From: Oscillospiraceae bacterium
GTDB lineage: Bacteria > Bacillota > Clostridia > Oscillospirales > Oscillospiraceae
NCBI GenBank assembly: GCA_022846095.1
Contig: AP025583.1
Span: 2,666,001 to 2,730,000 of the forward strand
Length of the DNA: 64,000 nucleotides
Direction: 5' to 3'
Part shown: one piece after another, positions 19,982-27,981 of the stretch
Position numbering within the stretch: the first letter of the stretch is position 1
How the letters are laid out: each line of letters begins with the position of its first letter
Translations under genes and position numbers: made by a program
Notes under the pieces: model-generated
Seen by the model: the letters and a program-made list of their open reading frames with translations, nothing else
What the model was told of the DNA's origin: nothing
The model's database searches: none

Positions 19982-21226
19982 ATGAGCATTGTAAAGGACA
20001 TGGCCCTGGCCGAGAGCGGGCGGCGCAAGATCCATTGGGTGCGGGACTTCATGCCCGCACTGGGCGGCATTGAGGCCCGCTTTGAGCGGGAAAAGCCCTT
20101 CGCGGGCCTGCGGATCGCGGTGTCGGTCCACCTGGAGGCCAAGACGGCCAACCTGGGCTACGTGCTGCAAAAGGGCGGGGCCCAGGTGCGCCTGACCGGC
20201 TCCAACCCCCTGTCCACCCAGGACGACGTGGCCGCGGGCCTGGCCTCCATGGGGGTGGAGACCTTCGGCGTGCACGGGGCCGCGCCGGAGGAGTACGAGG
20301 CCCACCTGATCGAGACGCTCTCCTTCAAGCCCCACCTGATCGTGGACGACGGCGGCGACCTGGTCCATCTGCTGGGGGGCAAGCGCCCGGATCTGGCGGA
20401 ACACCTGATCGGCGGGTGCGAGGAGACCACCACCGGCATCCTGCGTCTGCGCGCCCGGGAGCGGGAGGGCATCCTCCCCTGCCCCATGATGGCGGTGAAC
20501 GACGCCAAGGCCAAGCACTACTACGACAACAAGTACGGCACCGGCCAGAGCGTCTGGGACGCCATTATGCACACCACCAACCTCATCGTGGCGGGCAAGA
20601 CCGTGGTGGTGGCCGGGTACGGCTGGTGCGGCAAGGGCGTGGCCATGCGGGCGGCGGGCATGGGGGCCACCGTCATCGTCTGCGAGGTGGACCCCTTCAA
20701 GGCGCTGGACGCCACCATGCAGGGCTTCCGCGTAATGCCGATGGCCCAGGCCGCCCCTCTGGGGGACGTGTTCGTCACCGTCACCGGCTGTAAAGATGTG
20801 ATCACCCCCGCGCACTTCGCCGTCATGAAGCACAACGCCCTGCTGTGCAACGCCGGGCACTTCGACTGCGAGGTGGCGGTGGCCGCCCTGGCGGACATGG
20901 CCGTGGCGCGGGAGCTGCGTCGGGAGAACATCGAGGGCTTCACCCTGCCGGACGGGCGGGTGCTCAACGTGCTGGGCGAGGGCCGTCTGGTCAACCTGGC
21001 GGCGGGCAACGGCCACCCGGCGGAGATTATGGACATGTCCTTCGCCGTCCAGGCCCTGGCCCTGGAGTGGCTGGCCAGGCACCGGGATGCGCTGGAGAAG
21101 AAGGTCTACAACGTGCCGGAGGAGATCGACGACGAGATCGGCCGGGTCAAGCTGGCCGCCCTGGGCCTGTCCATCGACGCCCTCACCCCGGATCAGCAGG
21201 CCTACCTGGGCGGCTGGAAGGCGTAG
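19982..21226 (+). CDS. ahcY: Adenosylhomocysteinase
   Basis: The 414-residue length matches the shorter bacterial/archaeal form that lacks the 40-residue insert. The enzyme splits S-adenosylhomocysteine to adenosine and homocysteine with bound NAD. Motifs: DDGGDLVHLL near 117, CEETTTGILRL near 145, NDAKAKHYYDNKYGTGQS near 169 (substrate and catalytic residues) and the NAD site VVVAGYGWCGKGVAMRAAG near 209. TTGGGAGG precedes the ATG. The two unknown AT-rich genes follow 32 bases later on the same strand with no terminator in between. Confidence 0.94.
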   Translation: MSIVKDMALAESGRRKIHWVRDFMPALGGIEARFEREKPFAGLRIAVSVHLEAKTANLGYVLQKGGAQVRLTGSNPLSTQDDVAAGLASMGVETFGVHGAAPEEYEAHLIETLSFKPHLIVDDGGDLVHLLGGKRPDLAEHLIGGCEETTTGILRLRAREREGILPCPMMAVNDAKAKHYYDNKYGTGQSVWDAIMHTTNLIVAGKTVVVAGYGWCGKGVAMRAAGMGATVIVCEVDPFKALDATMQGFRVMPMAQAAPLGDVFVTVTGCKDVITPAHFAVMKHNALLCNAGHFDCEVAVAALADMAVARELRRENIEGFTLPDGRVLNVLGEGRLVNLAAGNGHPAEIMDMSFAVQALALEWLARHRDALEKKVYNVPEEIDDEIGRVKLAALGLSIDALTPDQQAYLGGWKA

Positions 21227-21258
21227 GTAACGATATAGCAACGAGAGGAGTTTTATAA

Positions 21259-21771
21259 ATGGATTTGGAACAAGCCCTGTGTGGAGATAAACTGCGAAAT
21301 GAATTATTGTCTTATCCGACTGTTAATCCTTTTTCTGTGGCGGAGCTGTTCCGCCTGTTGGATGGCGAGGTGAGCTCCGAAGCGGATTTAGCCGATATAG
21401 ACAGGCTCTGCTTTTCAGTCGTCTCAGATCTATGCCAAAGCAAGTTGCTAATCGATATGCAGAGCGACGACAAAAGGGTGGTTTGGTACGATTATCTGGG
21501 GCTGCAAGTCTATCTGTTTCTACAGGGCAAAGGGAAGTATACCGACAAAAGTGCCGCAACAGGAATTATAAGTGTTGCAATCATGACAGAGCTTGCCGAT
21601 CATGTGTGTACGTACTGCAAGATTACAAGTGATCTGCTCCCTCTAATCGTGGGTCTTCTGCTCTCCGTGGCGGGAAAGATCACTGCGGACGCATGGTGTG
21701 ATTATTTTTACCAGACTAAGATCGCAACAAACCACTTGCTTGAAGAACGCTTGACGCAAGAGATAGAGTGA
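21259..21771 (+). CDS. Unknown protein, first gene of AT-rich island
   Basis: I do not recognise this 170-residue protein. The N-terminal two thirds look soluble and helical (charged, with VNPFSVAELFRLLDGEVSSE near residue 22). Residues ~128-147 (SDLLPLIVGLLLSVAGKITA) are hydrophobic enough for a single membrane or buried helix. Codon use is plainly more AT-rich than in the flanking genes, with TTA, ATA and AAA codons common. GAGAGGAG lies eight bases before the ATG. It precedes the HExxH gene by 6 bases, so the two are surely co-transcribed, perhaps by read-through from ahcY. Confidence 0.75.
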   Translation: MDLEQALCGDKLRNELLSYPTVNPFSVAELFRLLDGEVSSEADLADIDRLCFSVVSDLCQSKLLIDMQSDDKRVVWYDYLGLQVYLFLQGKGKYTDKSAATGIISVAIMTELADHVCTYCKITSDLLPLIVGLLLSVAGKITADAWCDYFYQTKIATNHLLEERLTQEIE

Positions 21772-21777
21772 TGCAGC

Positions 21778-23241
21778 ATGATTCTGGGCAAATATGATTT
21801 TGGAGAAGATGTCTATGTGGACGGCAACCACAGTGATGACCGCGGAGCCACTATCGTCCACGAGATAACGCATCTGGTCCTAACCCAAGGCTCCGTATAC
21901 GGTGTCATTATGGGCGCCTTTCGGGCACTCAGCGACACCTGTGTGCCCAAACTGAGCGGTACGCTGCGGGAATTGATGAATGCGAGCATCACCACCCAAG
22001 AGATGACCGCGCTTTACAGCCAATGCTTTACTTACAAGCAAAAAGGCGAAGAAGCTTTAGATGCCTATTTGGCTCAGTTAAAAAGTTGGGATTATTATCG
22101 AAAGTATTGCATATCTGGATTTGATGCTTTGGTAAAAAGCCCGCAATATTTAATGGATGGTACTTTCCTTCTTCATTCAATTGCGATCGCTGCTATGAAT
22201 ATCAGCCTAGCTGAATTTGACGGTGTCAATTGGCTAGAGCCTGCGCAAGTCAGAGCACAGCTTATGCAGTATCCGAAGCGCTGTAATCCTGATTCGCGGT
22301 ATCGAGCATTAGTTCGTGTCTTGCTTGATTCGCTTTCTCCCAATAGAGAAGTGTCACTTCAGGAGGTTATACGGCACGCCGATATTGACGCCTGCGAAAT
22401 GAGCTCTACCGTAGTCTCCACATTGCTCGATCACCTAGCTGCGCAACTGGAACAGTCCGGGATTGCAAACGCAGCCGGACTCATCGGCGGCCTGAACATT
22501 AAGGTGCAGGCCGCACAGGATAATTTGAGCATAGAAACCATTATCCAAAAAATTATCCCAGGCAACTTGAATCTTGGCTCACCCTCCGATGTGCGCCTTC
22601 ACGTACTCGATTGCGACTATCAGTCCTCTACAGTGACTCTGATGCTTAACGACGGCAGTCCATGCACTCGGGCATTAAGTCAAAATGGCACGGCCTCAGA
22701 TCTTCTCATTCTGTATCAAACAGCAACAGGTAAATACTCGCTTCTCATCCTATCCCGCGAGAACGTTCAGGTCTTTCTCCAGCATTATAAGGGAGAAATT
22801 ATCCTGTTCGGAGAGGACTATGATAATTTTCATCGTTTTTTCCCAAACCTTGCAAACAGGCGCGTTTTTTTCCGATTCGATGGACAGTATCCCCATTTTA
22901 TTGCGCAAATACATACGGACAGCAGCATCCCGCATGTCCATTTTCATCAGGTAACCAACGATACCTACTGCATTTTTATTGTCAATAAACGCGGCGAAGT
23001 ATTTTTTACCCTACAGCTAAATAATATACTTCAGTATGTCCTCCGCGATATAAACAATAAAAAGTTTATTTATACCAATGTACCAGACGACTCAGACAAT
23101 ACCGATCCCTATTTCTATTTAAGCAGCACAGATTGGTGCCGATATGAGGATGTCATTCTGTCCACCATAGGAAAGAGTATGATGGATCTCACAAAAGGAC
23201 TTCCAGCGCTTGGACACAGAATTAATCTGGAGGGATTATAA
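21778..23241 (+). CDS. Unknown protein with N-terminal HExxH motif, second gene of AT-rich island
   Basis: This 487-residue protein has HEITH at residues 28-32 in a hydrophobic helix (ATIVHEITHLVL), the zinc-binding motif of metallopeptidases. A Glu in ITTQEMTALYSQ near residue 72 could be the third ligand. The rest (about 130-487) matches no family I know; it is mixed alpha/beta, with no signal peptide and no membrane helix. Position of the motif right at the N-terminus and the tight link to the preceding small protein suggest a two-part system of effector and partner. That role is inference; the motif is seen. Codon use is foreign to the region. Confidence 0.75.
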   Translation: MILGKYDFGEDVYVDGNHSDDRGATIVHEITHLVLTQGSVYGVIMGAFRALSDTCVPKLSGTLRELMNASITTQEMTALYSQCFTYKQKGEEALDAYLAQLKSWDYYRKYCISGFDALVKSPQYLMDGTFLLHSIAIAAMNISLAEFDGVNWLEPAQVRAQLMQYPKRCNPDSRYRALVRVLLDSLSPNREVSLQEVIRHADIDACEMSSTVVSTLLDHLAAQLEQSGIANAAGLIGGLNIKVQAAQDNLSIETIIQKIIPGNLNLGSPSDVRLHVLDCDYQSSTVTLMLNDGSPCTRALSQNGTASDLLILYQTATGKYSLLILSRENVQVFLQHYKGEIILFGEDYDNFHRFFPNLANRRVFFRFDGQYPHFIAQIHTDSSIPHVHFHQVTNDTYCIFIVNKRGEVFFTLQLNNILQYVLRDINNKKFIYTNVPDDSDNTDPYFYLSSTDWCRYEDVILSTIGKSMMDLTKGLPALGHRINLEGL

Positions 23242-23247
23242 TACTAA

Positions 23248-23289
23248 AATCAGCGCACGGACAAATGTCCGTGCGCTGATTCTTTCTTT
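23248..23289 (+). terminator. Terminator after the AT-rich island
   Basis: Perfect stem AATCAGCGCACGGAC / GTCCGTGCGCTGATT with loop AAAT, then TCTTTCTTT. It closes the island operon and sits just before the convergent DJ-1 gene end. Confidence 0.88.
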
Positions 23290-23291
23290 AA

Positions 23292-23870
23292 CTAGCGCAC
23301 CGCGCCGTTTTGGAAATTGTCGTACCACTGTTCCATCTCCCCGGGGCTGTCGAGGCTCAGGAGCTTAAAAATCTCGTAGGCAAATTCCACCGCGGCGGTC
23401 TCGTTGGCGGTGATAAAGCCGCCGTCCACCACCACCTGGGCCTTGACGTAGTGCTCCGCCCCCGTATAGCCCGGCACGTCCAAAAAGAGCTCCGGCGAAT
23501 CGCCCGTGTGGCGGATCCCGTTGAGAAACCCGTGCCTGCACAGGAAATAGGTGGCCCCGCAGATGGCCGCCACCGGGATGCCCCGCGCGGCCAGCCCCCG
23601 CACGAACTGCGCAATCTCGCCGTATTCATTCTCCTCCCAGGACAGTCCGCCGGGCAGGATGGCGATCGCCAGATCGCCATAGTTCCCGTAGCCGCCGAAG
23701 GTGTAATCCACCCCCGCCCGGATACCGCCCATGGATACCTTGGGCTGGTCGTCCAGCGCGATGGTCTTTACCGTGTAGTCGGAAAAGGCGTTAGCCACGG
23801 CGCACACGTAGGCGGCCTCCCAGTCGCACCAGCGGTCGGTGAGGACCAGCAAGATTTCACGCTTCTGCAA
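23292..23870 (-). CDS. DJ-1/PfpI family protein
   Basis: A 192-residue flavodoxin-like protein with the nucleophile-elbow cysteine in AAICGATYFL near residue 103 and an acidic partner in ILPGGLSWEE. Family members include glutamine-amidotransferase-like hydrolases, chaperones and glyoxalases; the role here is open. I chose a TTG start at 23870 because GGAGG lies six bases before it and no suitable ATG exists; in-frame sequence further upstream is the 3' part of the citrate synthase gene. It follows citrate synthase by 13 bases and is probably in its operon. Confidence 0.82.
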   Translation of the reverse strand: MQKREILLVLTDRWCDWEAAYVCAVANAFSDYTVKTIALDDQPKVSMGGIRAGVDYTFGGYGNYGDLAIAILPGGLSWEENEYGEIAQFVRGLAARGIPVAAICGATYFLCRHGFLNGIRHTGDSPELFLDVPGYTGAEHYVKAQVVVDGGFITANETAAVEFAYEIFKLLSLDSPGEMEQWYDNFQNGAVR

Positions 23871-23883
23871 AAGGCTCCTCCTC

Positions 23884-25248
23884 TTACCGCGCCTCCATGG
23901 GCACGTAGTCCTGGTGGCTGCCCACGTACTTGTAGGCGGGGCGGATGATCTTGCCCATATTGATAAGCTCCTCGATGCGGTGGGCGCTCCAGCCCGCCAC
24001 ACGGGCCATGGCGAAGATGGGGGTATAGAGCTCCAGGGGCAGATCCAGCATGTGGTAGACGAAGCCGGAGTAGAAGTCCACGTTGGCGGACACGCCCTTG
24101 TAGATCTTCCGCTCTCCGGAGATGACCTGCGGCCCCAGCCGCTCCACCATGGAGTAGAGCTCGTACTCCTCGCCCCTGCCCTTCTCCCGGGAGAGCTTCT
24201 CCACGAAGGAGCGCAGCAGGTTGGCGCGGGGGTCCGAGAGGGAGTAGACCGCGTGGCCCATGCCGTAGATAAGCCCCGCCCTGTCGAAGGCCTTCTTGTC
24301 CAGCAGGGCCTGGAGGTAGGCGCGGATCTCGTCCTCGTCCTTCCAGTCCCGCACCACCTGCTTCATGTCCTCGAACATGCGCACCACCTTGATGTTGGCG
24401 CCGCCGTGCCGGGGGCCCTTGAGGGAGGCCAGCGCGGCCGCCATGCAGGAGTACGTATCGGTGCCCGAGGAGGTGACCACGTGGGTGGTGAAGGTGGAGT
24501 TGTTGCCGCCGCCGTGCTCGGCGTGGAGGGTCAGGCAGATGTCCAGCACGTGGGCCTCCCAGTAGCTGTAGGAGGAGTCGGGCCGCAGCAGGGAGAGGAT
24601 GTTCTCCGCCGTGGACAGCTCGGGGCGGGGCGCGTGGATGAACAGGCTGCTGCCGCTCTTGTAGTTCCACGCCTGGTAGCCGTAGACCGACAGCATGGGG
24701 AACAGGGAGATGAGCTGCATGCACTGGCGCATCACGTTGGGCAGGGAGATGTCGTCCGCCCGGTCGTCGTAGGAGGCCAGGTTGAGCACGCTGCGGGCCA
24801 GGGAGTTCATGATGTCCTCGCTGGGGGCCTTCAAAATCACGTCCCGCACAAAGTTGTTGGGCAGGGTGCGGTAGTAGGCCAGCTGGTTTTTGAAGCAGTC
24901 CAGCTCCTCCCTGTTGGGCAGGCGGCCCAGCAGCAGCAGGTAGGCCGTCTCCTCAAAGCCGAAGCGCCCCTCGGTGAGCGCGTTGCCCACCAGCTGCTCC
25001 ACGTCGATGCCCCGGTAGTAGAGCTTGCCCTCGCAGGGCAGCTCCTGCCCGTCCACAATCTTCTTGGCCACAATATCCGAAATCTCGGTCAGCCCGGCCA
25101 CCACGCCCTTGCCGTTCAAATCGCGCAGGCCGCGCTTCACGTCGTAGCGTATGTAGTCCTCCGGGTCGATGGAGTTGGTCGCCAGGCTCATGGCCGCCAG
25201 GGCCTCGATCTCCGGCGTAATGTCACAGTAATTCGGGTTACTCGCCAT
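23884..25248 (-). CDS. Citrate synthase
   Basis: The 454-residue enzyme condenses acetyl-CoA and oxaloacetate. Active-site regions are LHAEHGGGNNSTFTTHVV (catalytic His) near residue 230, GPRHGGAN near 270, GMGHAVYSLSDPRA near 327 (second His) and VSANVDFYSGFVY near 380 (Asp). It is longer at the N-terminus than type-II enzymes of enterobacteria, as is common in Clostridia. GGAGG lies six bases before the ATG. No other TCA-cycle gene is nearby; the likely role is glutamate supply, in keeping with gdhA in the same region. Confidence 0.93.
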   Translation of the reverse strand: MASNPNYCDITPEIEALAAMSLATNSIDPEDYIRYDVKRGLRDLNGKGVVAGLTEISDIVAKKIVDGQELPCEGKLYYRGIDVEQLVGNALTEGRFGFEETAYLLLLGRLPNREELDCFKNQLAYYRTLPNNFVRDVILKAPSEDIMNSLARSVLNLASYDDRADDISLPNVMRQCMQLISLFPMLSVYGYQAWNYKSGSSLFIHAPRPELSTAENILSLLRPDSSYSYWEAHVLDICLTLHAEHGGGNNSTFTTHVVTSSGTDTYSCMAAALASLKGPRHGGANIKVVRMFEDMKQVVRDWKDEDEIRAYLQALLDKKAFDRAGLIYGMGHAVYSLSDPRANLLRSFVEKLSREKGRGEEYELYSMVERLGPQVISGERKIYKGVSANVDFYSGFVYHMLDLPLELYTPIFAMARVAGWSAHRIEELINMGKIIRPAYKYVGSHQDYVPMEAR

Positions 25249-25366
25249 ATCTTACCTCCGTTTCCTTGTCACGGGGCGGCGCCGCCGCCCCTCATGCAAA
25301 ACACATTTTCTATATCATAGCACACAATTGTTACCATTTTATGAATCGGGACAGGAACTGTCCTGC

Positions 25367-25402
25367 AAAAAAGCAAAGATGCAGGCCCTCCGGCCCGCAT
25401 CT
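25367..25402 (-). terminator. corA terminator
   Basis: On the minus strand stem GATGCGGGCC / GGCCTGCATC is followed by TTTGCTTTTTTG. A second small hairpin, GGACAGGAACTGTCC (25349-25363), follows. Confidence 0.75.
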
Positions 25403-25417
25403 TCCGCCCCGATCCGA

Positions 25418-26344
25418 CTAAAACAGATCCTTCTTTTTCAGAATAATGGCCACCACGCCGATGACGAACGCGGCGAAGACGAGGGGAATCCACCAGAACT
25501 GATCCAGGGGCAGCCCCGTGGTAATATTCATGCCGTAGAAGCCAAAAATAATATTGGGGATGGTGAGCAGGATGGTGATGGAGGTGAGCACCTTCATGAT
25601 GACGTTGAGGTTGTTGGAGATGACGCTTGCAAAAGCGTCCATCATGCCGGAGATGATGGAGGAGTAGATGTTGGCCATCTCGATGGCCTGGCGCACCTCG
25701 ATCAGCACGTCCTCCAGCAGGTCGTGGTCCTCCTCGTACAGGGTGATGATCCGCCCGCGGAGGATTTTCTCCAGCGTCACCTCGTTGGCCTTGAGGGAGG
25801 TGTTGAAGTAGACCAGCGACTTTTCCAGATCCAGCAGCTGGATGAGCTCCTTGTTGCGCTGGGATTTGTAGAGCTGCCGCTCCATATAGTTGTAGATCTT
25901 GTCAATCTGCTTCAGGTACTGCAGGAAGCGCTTGGCCACCTGGAGCAGCATATAGAGGATGAAGCGGGTGCGCTTCTGTGTCTCCGCGTACTTCACCAGC
26001 CCGTCCTGGAAGTCCTTGATGATGGAGGACTCCTTCAGGCAGACGGTGATGATGTGCTTTTCGGTGACGATGATGCCCAGGGGCAGGGTGGAGTAGACCA
26101 CCGCGTCGTCCTTCTCCACGGCGGGCACGTCGATGATAATGAGGGTCTGCCCGTCCTCGGTGTCGATGCGGGAGGTCTCCTCCTCGTCCAGGGCCGCCCG
26201 CAGGAAGGTGGGCTCCACCGCCAGGGTGGCGGCCACGGTGTTCAATTCGTCCTCGCTGGGGTAGGTGAGGTTGACCCAGCAGCCGTCCTGGATGGACTCA
26301 AGCCTGGTCATCTTGCCGCCGATGGTCTTATGGATGGAGAGCAT
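25418..26344 (-). CDS. corA: CorA-family magnesium channel
   Basis: A 308-residue protein with a long soluble, largely helical N-terminal part and two C-terminal membrane helices. The signature YGMNI ends the first helix (ITILLTIPNIIFGFYGMNI), as in the CorA pore. It imports Mg2+ (some relatives move Co2+ or Ni2+). The start at 26344 has only a distant AAAGG; an in-frame ATG 11 codons in (MTRLESIQ) is the alternative. A leader of nearly 300 bases with a small leader peptide separates it from its promoter, pointing to regulation of elongation or translation. Confidence 0.9.
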   Translation of the reverse strand: MLSIHKTIGGKMTRLESIQDGCWVNLTYPSEDELNTVAATLAVEPTFLRAALDEEETSRIDTEDGQTLIIIDVPAVEKDDAVVYSTLPLGIIVTEKHIITVCLKESSIIKDFQDGLVKYAETQKRTRFILYMLLQVAKRFLQYLKQIDKIYNYMERQLYKSQRNKELIQLLDLEKSLVYFNTSLKANEVTLEKILRGRIITLYEEDHDLLEDVLIEVRQAIEMANIYSSIISGMMDAFASVISNNLNVIMKVLTSITILLTIPNIIFGFYGMNITTGLPLDQFWWIPLVFAAFVIGVVAIILKKKDLF

Positions 26345-26481
26345 AAAAAATCACGCCTTTCCCGGCGCGTCGGGCGCCCAAAATGGGCATAATAATTCCC
26401 GCGCGCCTATAGTCTTTGCCGCCCGTGGGAAAAGCATTCTGCACAGGCGGAATCGGCACAGGCGTGCGGGCGGGAAAAGAC

Positions 26482-26556
26482 TTACTTCCTGCCGCAGAGC
26501 TTCTGCACCGTGCCGGGGGGTTGGATGGGTTCTCGACTCAACGGGTCACCGCTCAC
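26482..26556 (-). CDS. Putative corA leader peptide (24 residues)
   Basis: Within the corA leader, a GTG at 26556 opens a 24-codon frame that starts MSGDPLSREPIQPPG and ends QKLCGRK-stop. AAAGGAG (26568-26574) lies 11 bases upstream, somewhat far. An ATG at 26563 is better spaced for the same site but opens only a five-codon frame (MRRER). The Asp-Pro, Glu-Pro and Pro-Pro pairs are the kind of residues that destabilise ribosomes at low Mg2+ in the enterobacterial mgtL and corL leaders. Frame and site are seen; the Mg2+-sensing role is inference. Confidence 0.4.
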   Translation of the reverse strand: MSGDPLSREPIQPPGTVQKLCGRK

Positions 26557-26648
26557 GGCGCATATCACTCCTTTATTGGTTCAGATTCGGCGCTCCCGCG
26601 GCCTGGGCCCCGGGAACAAACCGCAAAGTCGTTTATTCGGCAAATCAT

Positions 26649-26677
26649 ATTATAAGCCCCCGCGGACAAGATTGCAA
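26649..26677 (-). promoter_or_regulatory. corA promoter with ~300-base leader
   Basis: On the minus strand TTGCAA (26672-26677), 17 bases, TATAAT (26649-26654). The leader (26345-26640) includes several inverted repeats (for example GCCCATTTTGGGC at about 26376-26388) and the putative leader peptide. I looked for the conserved core of the ykoK Mg2+ riboswitch and did not see it. Confidence 0.8.
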
Positions 26678-26707
26678 GGAAAAAGACCGGGCGGTATGCC
26701 CGCCCTC

Positions 26708-26736
26708 TTGACAGCGCCTACTGTAATCAATATAAT
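26708..26736 (+). promoter_or_regulatory. msrAB promoter
   Basis: TTGACA (26708-26713), 17 bases, TATAAT (26731-26736), a full consensus promoter about 45 bases before the msrAB start. It is back to back with the corA promoter. Confidence 0.85.
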
Positions 26737-26783
26737 TTCAGTAAGCCGCGGCACACCGCGGGAACGAAAGCGAGGAATGGACT

Positions 26784-27776
26784 ATGACGGCACCGCAAAC
26801 CCCCGGAGGGCTCCGGGAGATCTACTACGCGGGGGGCTGCTTCTGGGGCGTGGAGGAGTACTTCTCCCGCATACCCGGCGTGTGCGGCGCCACCTCCGGC
26901 TACGCCAACGGCAGCGTGGAAAACCCCACCTACGAGCAGGTCTGCGCCCAGGGCACCGGCTTTGCCGAGGCGGTCCGGGTCCGGTACGACCCGGCCGTCA
27001 TTTCCCTGCGGCTGCTGACGCTGCAGTTTTTCAAGATCATCGACCCGGTCAGCGTCAACCGGCAGGGCAACGACCGGGGCGAGCAGTACCGCACCGGCAT
27101 TTACTACACGGACGGGGCGGATCTGCGGGTGCTGCGCACGGTGATGGACGGGGTGCGCGGGCGTTACGCCGCCCCCCTGGCCGTGGAGCTGGGGCCCCTG
27201 GTAAACTTCTATCCGGCCGAGGACTACCACCAGGACTACCTGAAAAAGACGCCCGGCGGCTACTGCCATATCGATTTCAGCAGCCTGGAGGATCTGGAGC
27301 GGCGTCCGGACGGCACCGTGGGGCTGAAGGCGGACGGCGCGCTCCTGCGGGCGCGGCTGACGCGGGAGCAGTACGCCGTCACCCAGCGCGGGGCCACCGA
27401 GGCCCCCTTTACCGGGGCCTATTGGAGCTGCGGCGCGCCCGGCCTCTACGTGGACGTGGTCACGGGCCAACCCCTGTTCACCTCCGCCGACAAATTTGAC
27501 GCAGGCTGCGGCTGGCCCAGCTTTACCCGGGCGGTGGACGGCGGCGCGGTGGCGGAGCGGCGGGATACCAGCCACGGCATGGTGCGCACCGAGGTCCGCA
27601 GCATGGACGGCGGCTCCCACCTGGGGCACGTGTTTGAGGACGGCCCCGCCGAGGCGGGCGGCCTGCGCTACTGCATCAACAGCGCCGCGCTGCGCTTCAT
27701 CCCCTGCGAGCAGATGGAGGCGGAGGGCTACGGGGCCTACCTGCCCCTGATCTCCCCGCCCGGCGGCGAATCCTGA
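26784..27776 (+). CDS. msrAB: Bifunctional methionine sulfoxide reductase MsrA-MsrB
   Basis: A 330-residue fusion of MsrA (residues ~10-165, catalytic Cys in [11 protein letters not shown]) and MsrB (~190-320, GCGWPSF and the resolving region [13 protein letters not shown]). MsrA repairs the S and MsrB the R sulfoxide of methionine. The CxxC zinc sites of many MsrB proteins are not present, as in other fused forms. GCGAGGA lies eight bases before the ATG. The strong unregulated-looking promoter suggests steady expression. Confidence 0.93.
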   Translation: MTAPQTPGGLREIYYAGGCFWGVEEYFSRIPGVCGATSGYANGSVENPTYEQVCAQGTGFAEAVRVRYDPAVISLRLLTLQFFKIIDPVSVNRQGNDRGEQYRTGIYYTDGADLRVLRTVMDGVRGRYAAPLAVELGPLVNFYPAEDYHQDYLKKTPGGYCHIDFSSLEDLERRPDGTVGLKADGALLRARLTREQYAVTQRGATEAPFTGAYWSCGAPGLYVDVVTGQPLFTSADKFDAGCGWPSFTRAVDGGAVAERRDTSHGMVRTEVRSMDGGSHLGHVFEDGPAEAGGLRYCINSAALRFIPCEQMEAEGYGAYLPLISPPGGES

Positions 27777-27799
27777 GCGGGGGCCGGCATGGTGCGCGG

Positions 27800-27904
27800 C
27801 ATCGCCGCCGGGCCCCCGGGGTTTGGGGCCGGGGCCCCAATTGTTTCTTCCCGGAGTTCTTTGCAGCCAAAGAATCCCGCCGCCGGAGGCTGATGCCTCC
27901 AAAG
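27800..27904 (-). repeat. Composite intergenic repeat, fragment D
   Basis: Only the GC-rich end of the repeat is kept, in the orientation of copies B and E: a GCCGCCGGGCCCC block, TTGTTTCTTCCCG, TTCTTTGCAGCCAAAGAA and CCGCCGCCGGAGGC. It lies between the convergent msrAB and ftsZ genes. Confidence 0.75.
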
Positions 27905-27934
27905 GCAACGCCTCCGATATGAAAATAGGCAACG

Positions 27935-27969
27935 AAAAAACGCGGGAAGCGGCAATGCCGCTTCCCGCG
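27935..27969 (-). terminator. ftsZ / division-operon terminator
   Basis: On the minus strand perfect stem CGCGGGAAGCGGC / GCCGCTTCCCGCG with loop ATT followed by TTTTTT. It ends the mraZ-to-ftsZ gene run. Confidence 0.9.
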
Positions 27970-27981
27970 TCCTTATTTCAG

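Noticed and set aside
26345-26640. Known Mg2+ riboswitch (ykoK/M-box) before corA
   Set aside because: I searched the minus-strand leader for the conserved core and did not find it; a peptide leader fits better.
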